In this document: positions 52,733 through 61,725 of the stretch, in pieces
Position numbering within the stretch: the first letter of the stretch is position 1
Layout: each line of letters opens with the position of its first letter
From: Nitrospira sp. UBA5698
GTDB taxonomy: Bacteria; Nitrospirota; Nitrospiria; Nitrospirales; Nitrospiraceae
Direction of reading: 5' to 3'
DNA: 64,000 nucleotides
NCBI GenBank assembly: GCA_002420115.1
Contig: DIHK01000062.1
Span: forward strand, 1-64,000
The notes under the pieces: generated by a model
The model's database searches: none
What the model saw: only the letters and a program-made list of their open reading frames with translations
What the model was told of the DNA's origin: nothing
Program-made: the position numbers and the translations under genes

Positions 52733-52950
52733 AGACTCACCTCAACAGTTGTCAGTCAGGTCATCCCCGATCGCCCGTGCGCAGCAGATTTTCGATGAAA
52801 CCATGGAACACAACGTCGTTCAGTGCGTGGTCCGCCGGTATGTACCTTGTGCGATTCATACACCACAAGCAACACAGACGGTACTGGAGAAGCACCTAGT
52901 TGGCCTGGCCGAGGTTCCCAGGAGGTATTTGTGGAAAGGGTTACACAGAG

Positions 52951-53604
52951 CTACGGTGTGGAGCAGGAGAGCCCTTGGGTGATGGCATAGCGCATCAATT
53001 CGGCAGTGGTGTGGATGTTCAATCGTTGCATGAGGCGCGTTTTGTGGAAGTCGATGGTTTTCACGGAGACGCTGAGGTGAGTGGCGATCTCCTTGGTCCC
53101 CTTGCCTTCGCCGATCAATTGCAGGATTTCGCGTTGGCGTGGTGTGAGAGCCGCGACGGGGTCCTTGACCACCGGCTCGCGTTCCGGATTCACCGCACGA
53201 TCGATCAACGGTGCGGCGATGGAAGGTGTCAGATAGCATTGACCCTGGAGCGCCGCATTGATCGCCAGCGGGAGTTCCACCGGCGCCGAATGTTTGAGCA
53301 GGTACCCATTTGCGCCGGCGGCCAGGGCTTCCGTGGCGTAGGTCGGACTGGTCTGCATGGTCAGAAAGATCAGCTTCGTACTAGGACAGAGTCGCTTGAT
53401 CTGCCGAGCGGCGTCGATCCCATTAAGCAACGGCATGGCAATGTCCAGGATGATCAGGTCTGGTTGGAGGCGTTGCGCTGCTTCCACGAGGGCACGACCG
53501 TCTCCGACTGTACCGACGACCTCGCAGGTTTCCTCCACGAGTTTTTGCAGACCGGCGAGCATCATACTGTGATCATCGGCCAACAGGGCGCGGGGTTTTG
53601 GCAT
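52951..53604 (-). CDS. NarL/LuxR-family response regulator
   Basis: The 217-residue protein has a receiver (Asp10-Asp11, phospho-acceptor Asp54 in LIILDIAMP, Lys in GYLLKHS) and a C-terminal LuxR-type helix-turn-helix. The latter runs LTPRQREILQLIGEGKGTKEIATHL and VSVKTIDFHKTRLMQRL. AGGAG precedes the ATG at 53604. It is encoded 35 nt after its likely cognate kinase. Confidence 0.95.
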   Translation of the reverse strand: MPKPRALLADDHSMMLAGLQKLVEETCEVVGTVGDGRALVEAAQRLQPDLIILDIAMPLLNGIDAARQIKRLCPSTKLIFLTMQTSPTYATEALAAGANGYLLKHSAPVELPLAINAALQGQCYLTPSIAAPLIDRAVNPEREPVVKDPVAALTPRQREILQLIGEGKGTKEIATHLSVSVKTIDFHKTRLMQRLNIHTTAELMRYAITQGLSCSTP

Positions 53605-53639
53605 CGGTTCGTTTCTCCTTATCATTCACGCGACCGGCA

Positions 53640-55247
53640 TCACGATGTCGATAAAGACGGTGCGGTCGAACGCTGTGTATCAAGCTGACAATCTGCTGGC
53701 GAATCGGAGCATGGCACCCAGGCATGAATCTCAGTTCCCTTGCCAATGCAGGTGCGGATCCGGAAGGTTCCGTTAAAGAGACGAACCCGTTCTTCCATGC
53801 TGATAAGACCGAGCCCGCGAGAAGCGGATCCGGCCGGTTCGTGAATAAATCCCTTTCCATTGTCGCGGATACAGATTCCCACGCCGGTGGCGGTGCCGAG
53901 CAGGCGGATGAGCACGTCTGAAGCCTCCGCATGCTTGAGTACATTCTGGAGACTTTCCTGCGTGACGCGGTAGAGGCAGGTCGCGACGTTCAATGGAAGA
54001 GACCGAGGGACTTTCCGCTGCATGTACTGGACCTTCAAACCGGTCCGACGGATGAAGTCATCGACCTGGTCTCGAATCGCTGCCTCTAATCCGAGGTGTT
54101 CGAGGAGTGATGGGTGCAACCGGTATGCGAAGTTATGGACATCCTCGGCCAGCTGAGCAGCGGCTTTTCGAAGGTGTTCGATATGGCCTTGGTGCGATGC
54201 CTCGGACGAATCGCTTCGGGTGAGGGCGCTGATCTCCACCGCCAGGACGGCAAGCCGTTGTGTCACATCGTCGTGGAGTTCACGGGCGATTCGTTGCCGT
54301 TCCTCATCCTGTGCCTGTAGTAGTTTAGTGGTCAGATTTATCAACTGCGCTTCATGCTTGCGCAAGAGTTCTTCGGCTCGTTTTCGTTCTGTAATGTCTT
54401 TTTCCGATCCGACCAGGCGGATGGCTCGACTGTTCCCTTCCCACAGAGCATAGGCGCGGTCGAGTACCCAAATCCATCTGTCGTCTCGGCGACGGATACG
54501 GTACTCCTCCCGAAACCCCTGCCGTTTCTTCGCAAGATACTCTTCCAAATGGCCGAGGACGCGGGCACGGTCGTCCGGGTGGATGCGAGTTGACCACTGT
54601 TCAAAGGTTTCAGAGTCGTCTCCGTTCTTGAACCCGTGCATCTCGATCCAGTGAGGTGAATGGACGACCCGGCGGGTCGTCAAATCCCAGTCATACACGC
54701 CATCGTGTGTGGCTTGCGTGACAAGGTCCCAGCGATCAAGTGACGCTTTCAATAGTGCAGTCCGCCAAGCCACACGGATTTCTAACTCCTCGTTCGTCGC
54801 CCGTATCGTCTGCTCCGCCTTCGTGCGTTGTTCCACTTCGTGTTGGAGATCCGTCTGGACCCGTTCAAGTTCCCGTGTGCGTTGCTGAAACAAGTGCCCA
54901 CCCCAGAGCACCGACCAGAGGACGAGCAATCCTATACCCCGGTTGAGGACGGACCACAGAAACGGGATCCCCGGCATGGACAGGAACCACCCTGCGATCA
55001 TGAGTGTTGAGCAGACGATACCGGTCAGGAACGCAGCCCGCCATCCCACAAGCCGTAAGCTAGCGAGGCAGATTGGCACATAGAGTGCAAAAACTGCGAA
55101 GCCAAGGGGGGTATGCCAATCCAGAAGGAAGACCGTGACAACCGCCGCGGTGAGTACCAGCATTCCACGAAGCGGCAAGAAAGAGGTCTGCATCAAGCCA
55201 TCCGTCTCTGTTCGTACGACGAGCTCCAACCAACTTTTGTGGATCAT
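53640..55247 (-). CDS. Membrane sensor histidine kinase (NarX/LiaS-like)
   Basis: The 535-residue kinase has three membrane helices within residues 27-112, a coiled coil (about 120-160) and one PAS domain (about 165-290, DRWDLVTQATHDGVYDWDL). The HisKA_3 dimerisation domain holds the phospho-acceptor His325 in ARELHDDVTQRL. The ATPase domain has RVTQESLQNVLKHA (N box), RDNGKGF near residue 465 and GLGLISM. It probably senses a membrane or redox signal and drives the LuxR regulator next to it. Confidence 0.94.
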   Translation of the reverse strand: MIHKSWLELVVRTETDGLMQTSFLPLRGMLVLTAAVVTVFLLDWHTPLGFAVFALYVPICLASLRLVGWRAAFLTGIVCSTLMIAGWFLSMPGIPFLWSVLNRGIGLLVLWSVLWGGHLFQQRTRELERVQTDLQHEVEQRTKAEQTIRATNEELEIRVAWRTALLKASLDRWDLVTQATHDGVYDWDLTTRRVVHSPHWIEMHGFKNGDDSETFEQWSTRIHPDDRARVLGHLEEYLAKKRQGFREEYRIRRRDDRWIWVLDRAYALWEGNSRAIRLVGSEKDITERKRAEELLRKHEAQLINLTTKLLQAQDEERQRIARELHDDVTQRLAVLAVEISALTRSDSSEASHQGHIEHLRKAAAQLAEDVHNFAYRLHPSLLEHLGLEAAIRDQVDDFIRRTGLKVQYMQRKVPRSLPLNVATCLYRVTQESLQNVLKHAEASDVLIRLLGTATGVGICIRDNGKGFIHEPAGSASRGLGLISMEERVRLFNGTFRIRTCIGKGTEIHAWVPCSDSPADCQLDTQRSTAPSLSTS

Positions 55248-55652
55248 AGGCTTCTACCAAAGTCATCGCAACAGCTGATCATGGCGAAGGGGCTGCCATC
55301 ATGGTTCCCCAGGGAAGTTTCACCTCTGGAACTAGGTGAATCACTAGGTCCGTTCTGTGAGATGCTCATTGCGAGACAGAGCGGTGTCCGGTCCCTTGCC
55401 TGCGGCACCTCGAATCACGGTTAGCATTGATCAACCTTTCCCCCACTGTCCTTACAAACATTTTCTGTCTTGTCACAAATTCCTACCATCGTCGATGCGC
55501 TAGGTAAGTCTTCTGCACGTTCTGGGCGATCACCCAGTAGTAGCCACATGAGCAGATTCGTTACGGTGTACGTGCGGATGTGATCGTGATTGTACTCCAT
55601 GGTGGCCGGTGGACGAGCCGAACTGAATATCATGCAACACGGAGTTGAGCAG
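55248..55652. other. Intergenic region between divergent transcripts
   Basis: I see no supported gene. The region should hold promoters for the kinase operon (minus) and the small CxxC protein (plus), but no clear -35/-10 pair stands out. Confidence 0.45.
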
Positions 55653-55838
55653 ATGGGTGCAATTGCTCAACAGAAGGGGGCCTGCCCCCGCTGCCATGGG
55701 TACATGGTGCCGCTGATTCCTGACGGGTCGGAGGAAATCTTGCTGGGGCCATGCGAGTCGTTCGGTTTCCGCTGCGTCAACTGCGGTGAACGGATTGATC
55801 CGCTGATCGTGGCCAATCGCCGAGCCCCAAAACAGTAA
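55653..55838 (+). CDS. Small two-CxxC (zinc-ribbon-like) protein, 61 residues
   Basis: Contains GACPRCHGYMVPL and later FGFRCVNCGERIDPLIVANRR, so two CxxC pairs with a 25-30-residue loop plus an extra Cys (LGPCESF). The start at 55653 follows GGAG with 8-nt spacing. An in-frame ATG at 55632 and a TTG at 55590 are alternatives. It has the same layout as the gene at 24905-25078. Confidence 0.7.
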   Translation: MGAIAQQKGACPRCHGYMVPLIPDGSEEILLGPCESFGFRCVNCGERIDPLIVANRRAPKQ

Positions 55839-55986
55839 GGACACGGCCATGGGAAATGGACGGATAGATGAAAGTAAATAGGCGATGGCTTCCACACCCG
55901 GGGTTGGAGACATACATGTGGAGGGAAAGGGGTCTGGACCCTACAGGCTGGATCAGTATGAGAGACCCATAACCTAGGAGGGCATC

Positions 55987-56091
55987 ATGGACAGAGTATG
56001 GCTGTACTTAGGAGGGATGGCAGTGGCATTCGGCATTGCCATCTATGCGGTGATTTCCATCGTGAAAGGCACGAGTCCTCCGGCCTATTGA
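55987..56091 (+). CDS. 34-residue single-span membrane protein
   Basis: Reads MDRVWLYLGGMAVAFGIAIY and then AVISIVKGTSPPAY. AGGAGGG lies 4-5 nt before the ATG. One transmembrane helix takes up most of the length, with a short polar C terminus. The family is not recognised; the site near the bd oxidase makes a small accessory subunit conceivable but unproven. Confidence 0.6.
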   Translation: MDRVWLYLGGMAVAFGIAIYAVISIVKGTSPPAY

Positions 56092-56190
56092 GGAAAGAAA
56101 TTGCAGGCGAGGCACGTGCATCCGATCAGGCGATCAACCCTCACAGACCATGGGTATTCAACTGTTTGGACTACTACAGGAGGATCTACG

Positions 56191-56535
56191 ATGAAGATAA
56201 GGAAATGGACGGGGATATTCTTTGCTCTCAGCTTGCTGATGACCATGCCGGTTTTCGCATCGGATGACCTTGAAGCGCTGATCAAGGCTGGGGATCATCG
56301 CAAATTGGAGATGTACTATGCGGAAGAGGCGAAGACTCTCAAAGCCAAAGCGGACAAGTGGGAGGTGCTCGCCGAATACTACGAAAAGTTTCCGGACGAA
56401 TATTCCGGCGGCAGCGAGAACGTCCATAAGCATATCGAGAATGTCCGTGCCATGGCGGACGACTATCGGAAGGCCATGCATGAAGCCCGCGATCTGGCCT
56501 TGCGCCACCACTCTTTGATCCGGAAGGGGCCGTGA
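56191..56535 (+). CDS. Exported helical protein, 114 residues
   Basis: The ATG at 56191 follows AGGAGG with 7-nt spacing. Signal peptide IFFALSLLMTMPVFA is followed by an entirely helical, Lys/Glu-rich body (HRKLEMYYAEEAKTLKAKADKW, YRKAMHEARDLALRHH). No family is recognised. Composition resembles small periplasmic stress chaperones of the Spy type, although the LTxxQ motif is absent. Confidence 0.75.
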   Translation: MKIRKWTGIFFALSLLMTMPVFASDDLEALIKAGDHRKLEMYYAEEAKTLKAKADKWEVLAEYYEKFPDEYSGGSENVHKHIENVRAMADDYRKAMHEARDLALRHHSLIRKGP

Positions 56536-56649
56536 GATCCGATGAGAACCGAGGACTGAACGGTCGAGGGCGACCGGATGAAATGGAATGTTGAGCTGGA
56601 TCGGGAGCCACGAAAACCTGACCGATACGAACAGTGAAGAGGAGGACGC

Positions 56650-56883
56650 ATGAAGACTCGGAGTGATCAGAAAAAAGAGGAAGCAATGGGACAGGCAGTC
56701 AGCGATGAACCAGCTCACGCTACTTTGAATGCGGGTGAGGTACAGGAACGTATCGCCATGCGTGCCTACGAACTCTACCGAGAGCGAGGGGCTATCGATG
56801 GGTATGATCTCGATGATTGGCTGGAGGCTGAGCAAATCATTATCGGCTCCGAAGCACATCCCGAGAGAGGGATCTTGCAATAA
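56650..56883 (+). CDS. DUF2934-domain protein, 77 residues
   Basis: The signature is IAMRAYELYRERGAIDGYDLDDWLEAEQII, characteristic of small cytoplasmic DUF2934 proteins often found beside stress genes. The first 25 residues are charged and probably disordered. GAGGAGG precedes the ATG. Function unknown. Confidence 0.85.
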   Translation: MKTRSDQKKEEAMGQAVSDEPAHATLNAGEVQERIAMRAYELYRERGAIDGYDLDDWLEAEQIIIGSEAHPERGILQ

Positions 56884-56900
56884 CCATAGGGGAGGAACGC

Positions 56901-57248
56901 ATGAGACAGCAATCTCCGTTGATGTTAGGACTTGCCATGCTGGTATTTGCTGCCGGAACCATGCTAGTGGCCGATTCAGCCTCCGGCGAAGAACACAGCA
57001 AGGTTGAAATGGCAGCTGCGGCCACGGTGACGATCCACGACGCGATCAAAACGGCGTCGGAGAAAGTGCCGGGGACGGTCATCGAGGCCGAGTTAGATCG
57101 GAAGCATGGCAAGCTCATCTGGGAAGTCGAAGTCGTCACGGCTGAGCACAAAATCATGGAAGTCCATATTGATGCCGAGACTGGAACGTTCATCGACATA
57201 GAAGAAGAGAAGGCGAAGTCCGGGCGGCTCAAACGACCGAGATCTTAA
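56901..57248 (+). CDS. Exported PepSY-domain protein
   Basis: The 115-residue protein is a paralogue of the gene at 47214-47555: signal peptide, then VTIHDAIKTASEKVPGTVIEAEL, LIWEVEVVT, and VHIDAETGTFIDIEEEKAKS. GGAGG precedes the start. It lies 17 nt after the DUF2934 gene, so the two are probably co-transcribed. Confidence 0.87.
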   Translation: MRQQSPLMLGLAMLVFAAGTMLVADSASGEEHSKVEMAAAATVTIHDAIKTASEKVPGTVIEAELDRKHGKLIWEVEVVTAEHKIMEVHIDAETGTFIDIEEEKAKSGRLKRPRS

Positions 57249-57625
57249 ACGAGAGTCACTATCAAGACTGACATTCGGAAACCGAGCACAGAGGCGTCAT
57301 TCGCAAGGAAGGGAAATAGGAGGCCGATCCTGGCGAGTTTGTCTTGAGGCGAATCTGAAATCTGTGCGCTGTGAGTGAAGAAAAAGAGGAGCAGGTGTGT
57401 CTGTCGGTCATAGGGATGTGTAGTGCTTTGCAACAGCTGGTAGTGGGGCTCCGACCTGAAATGCCTGCCGGTTGATGGAAATCGGCCTTGGCGTTTTTAC
57501 AGAGGCTCGGTCCTGCTCCGGTAGGTGCCCTGCTGACGGCCGCATGAAATTGTCGGATGGCGAACTGGCAAGACCAATGTGAACTTACAACCAGGGGGGA
57601 TGCTTTTGAATGAAAGAAGACAGGC
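57249..57625. other. Intergenic region upstream of cydA
   Basis: No supported gene or RNA is visible. It should hold the promoter for the cyd operon; I could not identify a convincing one. GAAAGAAGA lies just before the cydA start. Confidence 0.45.
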
Positions 57626-58981
57626 ATGACGAGCGCATTATTCTACGATCGGTTGCAGTTCGCCTTCACGGCGACGTTCCATTACCTCTTTCCACAATTG
57701 ACGATGGGTTTGGCGGCCTTGCTGCTGTACCTGAAAAGCCGTGCCTATTGGAGTCGTGATACCCATTACGACGAGGCCGCCCATTTCTGGACGAAGATCT
57801 TCGCCTTGAGCTTTGCGTTCGGCGTCGTCACCGGTATCCCTTTGGAATTTCAGTTCGGCATGAATTGGGCGAGGTTTTCGACGTTTGCCGGTGGCGTCAT
57901 CGGCCAGACTTTGGCCATGGAGGGCGTCTTTGCCTTTTTCCTGGAATCCACGTTTCTCGGCGTCCTGTTGTTCGGAAAAAAGACCTTCGGCCCGTTTGTT
58001 CAATGGATGACGACATTGATGCTCTTCTTTGGGTCGTGGCTCTCGGGGTTGTTCATTCTCGCGACGAATGCGTGGATGCAACATCCGGTGGCCTATGCCG
58101 CCGATGAGGCCGGCGCGGTCCACGTGACGAGTCTCTGGGGCTTGCTGACCAACCCCTGGCTGGTGTGGCAGTTCGCGCATACGATGACGGCCGCAGTTGT
58201 TACCGGGTCCTTTGTGATGGCCGCAGTGGGGGCCTACTATCTGCTTTCTGGTATTCACATCGATCAGGCGAAGACGTTTCTCCGAACCGGGGTCGTTGCC
58301 GCGGCGCTGGCCAGTTGCCTGATGTTGTTTCCAACCGGGCACCATGCGGCGCTGCAGGTCTTTGAGCATCAACCCATCAAGGGAGCGGCATTTGAAGGCC
58401 ACTTCCACACCGAATCCGGTGCTGATCTGGTGCTCCTCGGCCAGCCGAACATGGACACGCTCAAGATCGATAATCCGCTCGTCGCTCCCAAGATGCTTAG
58501 TTTCATCATTCATAAGCATTTCGGCGCTGAGATCAAAGGGCTCACTGATTTTCCTCGCGAAGACTGGCCGGACACCATGCCGCTGCTCTACTACACCTAC
58601 CACATCATGGTCGGCCTGGGGTCGCTGTTCATCCCGCTGATGCTGACGGCGGTGGTCCTCCTCTGGCGCGGACATCTGTTTCAGGCCCGATGGATGCTCT
58701 GGACGATCATGCTCATGGCGCCGTTTCCCTACATTGCCACGACCGCCGGGTGGATGACCGCCGAACTGGGACGGCAGCCGTGGCTCGTGTATGGCTTATT
58801 CAGAACGACCGATGGCAACTCGCCATTGGTGGGGTCCGGCAATGTCCTGTTCACGTTACTCGGCTTCCTCGGTCTGTATCTGTTGTTGGGCCTGCTGTTT
58901 CTGTTTGTGTTGTTCCGAACAGTCGCTCGTGGTCCTGCCGTGCCTGTCGGGTTGAGTGCGAACGGGAAGGGCGCGTTGTGA
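57626..58981 (+). CDS. cydA: Cytochrome bd-type ubiquinol oxidase subunit I
   Basis: The 451-residue subunit has the haem ligands at the positions expected from E. coli CydA: His19 (TFHYLFP) and, for haem b558, His185 (FAHTMTA) and Met328 (YHIMVGLG). Glu99 and Glu107 (MEGVFAFFLES) of the proton path are also in place, as is ELGRQPW in the C-terminal part. The Q loop is short, as in the CIO-type. It reduces O2 without pumping protons. Haem content cannot be told from sequence. The next gene overlaps by 4 nt. Confidence 0.95.
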   Translation: MTSALFYDRLQFAFTATFHYLFPQLTMGLAALLLYLKSRAYWSRDTHYDEAAHFWTKIFALSFAFGVVTGIPLEFQFGMNWARFSTFAGGVIGQTLAMEGVFAFFLESTFLGVLLFGKKTFGPFVQWMTTLMLFFGSWLSGLFILATNAWMQHPVAYAADEAGAVHVTSLWGLLTNPWLVWQFAHTMTAAVVTGSFVMAAVGAYYLLSGIHIDQAKTFLRTGVVAAALASCLMLFPTGHHAALQVFEHQPIKGAAFEGHFHTESGADLVLLGQPNMDTLKIDNPLVAPKMLSFIIHKHFGAEIKGLTDFPREDWPDTMPLLYYTYHIMVGLGSLFIPLMLTAVVLLWRGHLFQARWMLWTIMLMAPFPYIATTAGWMTAELGRQPWLVYGLFRTTDGNSPLVGSGNVLFTLLGFLGLYLLLGLLFLFVLFRTVARGPAVPVGLSANGKGAL

Positions 58982-60048
58982 GCGAGGAGATGCTGTCGAA
59001 CGAGCTCCTGTGGTTCGCGATCGTCGCCGCGGTGTTCGCCGTCTATGCGGTCCTGGATGGATTCGTGTTCGGGGCGGGCATCCTCTACCTGTTCGTCGCG
59101 CGAACCGACGCGGAGCGGCAACTGGTCTTGAAGGCCATCGGTCCGGTGTGGAAGGGCAATGAAGTGTGGCTGGTGGCTGGCGGAGGTCTGCTGTTCCTCG
59201 CCTTTCCCAAAGCGTTCGCCGCCGGATTCAGCGGGTTCTACTTGGCCCTCAACCTTGTCCTCTGGTGTGTGATTCTGCGCGGGGTGTCGATTGCCGTACG
59301 GTCCCACCTCGACAATCCCTTATGGCGAACGTTCTGGGATGCGATCTTCGCCTGGTCTAGCCTGCTGCTTGCCCTGATTTTCGGCGTGGCCTTGGGCAAT
59401 CTGATTCGGGGCGTGCCTCTCGCTGCCGACGGCCAATTCTTTGCTGCGCTCTGGACCACCTTCACGCCTGGGCCGACGCCGGGCATCCTGGACTGGTTCA
59501 CCGTCCTCGTGGGTGCCCTCAGCGTTACGATACTTGCTGTCCATGGGGCACATTATCTCATCATCAAGATGGAGTCGGCGGTCCATGATCGGGCACGTCG
59601 GATTGCGCACACCGGCGTATGGACGGTGATGCTCCTGACCATGGTGGCTATCCCGTTGGCGCCATCTGTTCAGCCGACGCTCTGGTACCGGTATGACGCG
59701 CATCCGGTCGGGTTTGTCCTGCCACTGATTGCCGTGGTGGCGGGGGGCACGACACTCGCTTGCCGTCGCCACGGATGGGATGGGGTCGTCTTCTTAAGCT
59801 GGAGCCTCTTCATCCTGGGTCTCTTCGGCAGCGCGGCCTGGGGTCTCTTTCCGAATTTATTGATGGCGACAGGAAACCCGGCGTACAGCCTGACCATTCA
59901 CAACAGCGCCGCATCGCCCGACGGATTGCAGCTCGGCCTCGTCTGGTTCCCCATCGGTATCAGCCTGGTCATGACCTATACGCTCTGGGTCTATCTGAGC
60001 TTCCGTGGGAAAGCGGAGCACTTCTCAAGCGAGGACAGTTATGAGTAG
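58978..60048 (+). CDS. cydB: Cytochrome bd-type oxidase subunit II
   Basis: The 356-residue CydB, about eight membrane helices, starts with GTG overlapping the cydA stop (GTGA). Conserved parts are VYAVLDGFVFGAGILYLFV and AIGPVWKGNEVWLVAGGGLLF at the N terminus. FSGFYLALNLVLW, NPAYSLTIHNSAASPDGLQ and GISLVMTYTLWVY follow. It forms the heterodimer with CydA. The C terminus is short and polar. Confidence 0.95.
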   Translation: MSEEMLSNELLWFAIVAAVFAVYAVLDGFVFGAGILYLFVARTDAERQLVLKAIGPVWKGNEVWLVAGGGLLFLAFPKAFAAGFSGFYLALNLVLWCVILRGVSIAVRSHLDNPLWRTFWDAIFAWSSLLLALIFGVALGNLIRGVPLAADGQFFAALWTTFTPGPTPGILDWFTVLVGALSVTILAVHGAHYLIIKMESAVHDRARRIAHTGVWTVMLLTMVAIPLAPSVQPTLWYRYDAHPVGFVLPLIAVVAGGTTLACRRHGWDGVVFLSWSLFILGLFGSAAWGLFPNLLMATGNPAYSLTIHNSAASPDGLQLGLVWFPIGISLVMTYTLWVYLSFRGKAEHFSSEDSYE

Positions 60049-60190
60049 ACGGTGTGATGGTATCGAAGTTCGGAGGAAGTGCGACCACGACGTGCTGGCG
60101 AGGAACCGACGATTTCACTGGGTGTCGATTTTTGCAACCTGAATTGCTGTCGCTCTGATCGTCGGCGTCGGGCAGACTTGGAGGCGAACC

Positions 60191-60286
60191 ATGGAACCAT
60201 TGGCTGTACTCGGACTGTTGGCCGTGATCATTGGGATCGTTGGCCTGGTCGTGCTGCTGAAAAGTCGAAAAAACAACGTTCGCTGA
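60191..60286 (+). CDS. 31-residue single-span membrane protein following cydB
   Basis: Reads MEPLAVLGLLAVIIGIVG and ends LLKSRKNNVR. GGAGG lies 6 nt before the ATG. Tiny single-helix proteins encoded after cydAB (CydX, CydS, CydH) are oxidase subunits in several bacteria, so this is a candidate subunit by position and topology, not by sequence match. The same frame is open upstream back to a TGA at 60140-60142. Confidence 0.6.
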   Translation: MEPLAVLGLLAVIIGIVGLVVLLKSRKNNVR

Positions 60287-60334
60287 ATTCGTCCGCCGGA
60301 CCAGCTGGTTCGGCACACAGACTGGAGGAACCAT

Positions 60335-60793
60335 ATGACAACAGGTCGAAGGGTGTGGACAGAGCGTGCACACTGGAGCGTGCTCGGTCTCGCGGCAATT
60401 CTCAGTCTGTCGTGGTTCCATGCCGAACACGGCTTGGCGCTGGAGACACTATCGGCGCAGGAGTCACGCATCGAACTCACCATTCGCGACTCGACATTCG
60501 TGCGCACCAAGACCACGCCGATCCGTGCCGGGATGCCCATGGTCCTGGTGGTCCGTAACGAAGACCCGATTCCACATGGGTTCAGCTCCCCGATGTTTGC
60601 CGGTTTGCCGGTGACAATTGAGGCGGGAGGCATCGAAGTGTTCGGAAGGGGGATCGACGGCCTGCACGTCGCGCCAGGCCAGACGGCAGTGATCCGGTTG
60701 ACGCACGCCCAACAGGCCAAGATGACCTTCCGCTGTGACCTGCATCCTAACCTGGAAGGTGAACTGTATCTCTTGGACGTGCCTGTGGGATGA
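60335..60793 (+). CDS. Exported cupredoxin-like protein
   Basis: The 152-residue protein has a signal region (LGLAAILSLSWFHAEHGLALE) and a cupredoxin fold with potential copper ligands His81 (IPHGF), Cys134 and His137 (FRCDLHPNLEGEL). The Cys-x-x-His spacing suits a type 1 or CuA-like site. It may carry electrons to, or sense redox state near, the bd oxidase. The stop overlaps the next start (ATGA). Confidence 0.82.
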   Translation: MTTGRRVWTERAHWSVLGLAAILSLSWFHAEHGLALETLSAQESRIELTIRDSTFVRTKTTPIRAGMPMVLVVRNEDPIPHGFSSPMFAGLPVTIEAGGIEVFGRGIDGLHVAPGQTAVIRLTHAQQAKMTFRCDLHPNLEGELYLLDVPVG

Positions 60794-61725
60794 GCGCAGG
60801 GTGGAGTGAGAAGGGGAGAAAAGCCCATGAGGACTCTATGATTCAGGCCGGTGCGCGTCGGGGGCGCTGGTCGCTTCTCTTGGCGACGGACTTCCAAGAG
60901 CCGGCGAGGCGGGCATTGCTCCATGGCATGAAGCTGGCGACGACGTTAGAAACCTCGCTGACCATTCTGCATGTCGTGAAGACGCCGACAGATCTACCCC
61001 GCAGGGCTCCCGATGGTCAGGCGTTGCGATCGCTGCGGACATCGGCACTGCTGGAGCTCGGACGCCTGACTCGGCTGGCAAAAGAACGTGGTGTGTCGGC
61101 ACAACCACTGTTGCTCTATGGTGACCCGATTGGCTGTATTGTGGAAACCGCTAGGCAGGTTCACGCAAAGATGGTCGTCATCGGTACAGAAGGACGTACC
61201 GGGTGGGATCGGCTACGGATCGGGAGTATCGCGCGAGGGGTGGTTCGTGAGGCGCCTTGTCCCGTATTGACGGTCCATGGCGGCCTTGCCGGAGATGGTT
61301 TTCGTCATCCAGCCAAAGTACGTCTCAGGCGTGTGCTCCTCGCGACGGACTTTTCTCGCGATGCCAATTCGGCTTTTCAGATCGTTCGGAGCCTCGCTCC
61401 GAAGCTCCGGGCTTCGATTCGTGTTGTCCATGCGTCAGAATCTCCCTCGAACAACAAGCAGGCGGAACGAATGATCACGAGGCAAGTCCGAGAGCTCCAG
61501 AATGACGAGATCGAGGCGGAGGGCAATTGTGTACAGGGAGCACCGGTCGAGGTCATTCTGAGACAGGCTGCTATGTATCAAACGGATCTCCTCGTGGTCG
61601 GAACGAGTGGACGGCGAGGGCTCAGCCGGATGGTTCTCGGCAGTGTGGCGGAAGCGCTCATTAAGCGAGCCGGGTGTCCTGTGCTCACGGCGCAACACAA
61701 ACGCGAACCGTTCATCACACCATGA
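60790..61725 (+). CDS. Universal stress protein, two UspA domains
   Basis: The 311-residue tandem USP has two complete ATP-binding motifs, GTEGRTGWDRLRIGS and GTSGRRGLSRMVLGS, spaced by about 145 residues. WSLLLATDFQEPARRALLHG and RVLLATDFSRDANSAF open the two domains. It is translationally coupled on both sides: its start overlaps the cupredoxin stop and its stop overlaps the antiporter start. An internal ATG at 60838 would remove a non-conserved N-terminal tail. Confidence 0.93.
   Translation: MSAGWSEKGRKAHEDSMIQAGARRGRWSLLLATDFQEPARRALLHGMKLATTLETSLTILHVVKTPTDLPRRAPDGQALRSLRTSALLELGRLTRLAKERGVSAQPLLLYGDPIGCIVETARQVHAKMVVIGTEGRTGWDRLRIGSIARGVVREAPCPVLTVHGGLAGDGFRHPAKVRLRRVLLATDFSRDANSAFQIVRSLAPKLRASIRVVHASESPSNNKQAERMITRQVRELQNDEIEAEGNCVQGAPVEVILRQAAMYQTDLLVVGTSGRRGLSRMVLGSVAEALIKRAGCPVLTAQHKREPFITP

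Noticed and set aside
57638..58675. 345-codon open frame on the minus strand opposite cydA
   Set aside because: It is the antisense of a fully conserved oxidase subunit; its composition (His/Gln/Arg-rich) is typical of a shadow frame and no ribosome binding site or family is seen.
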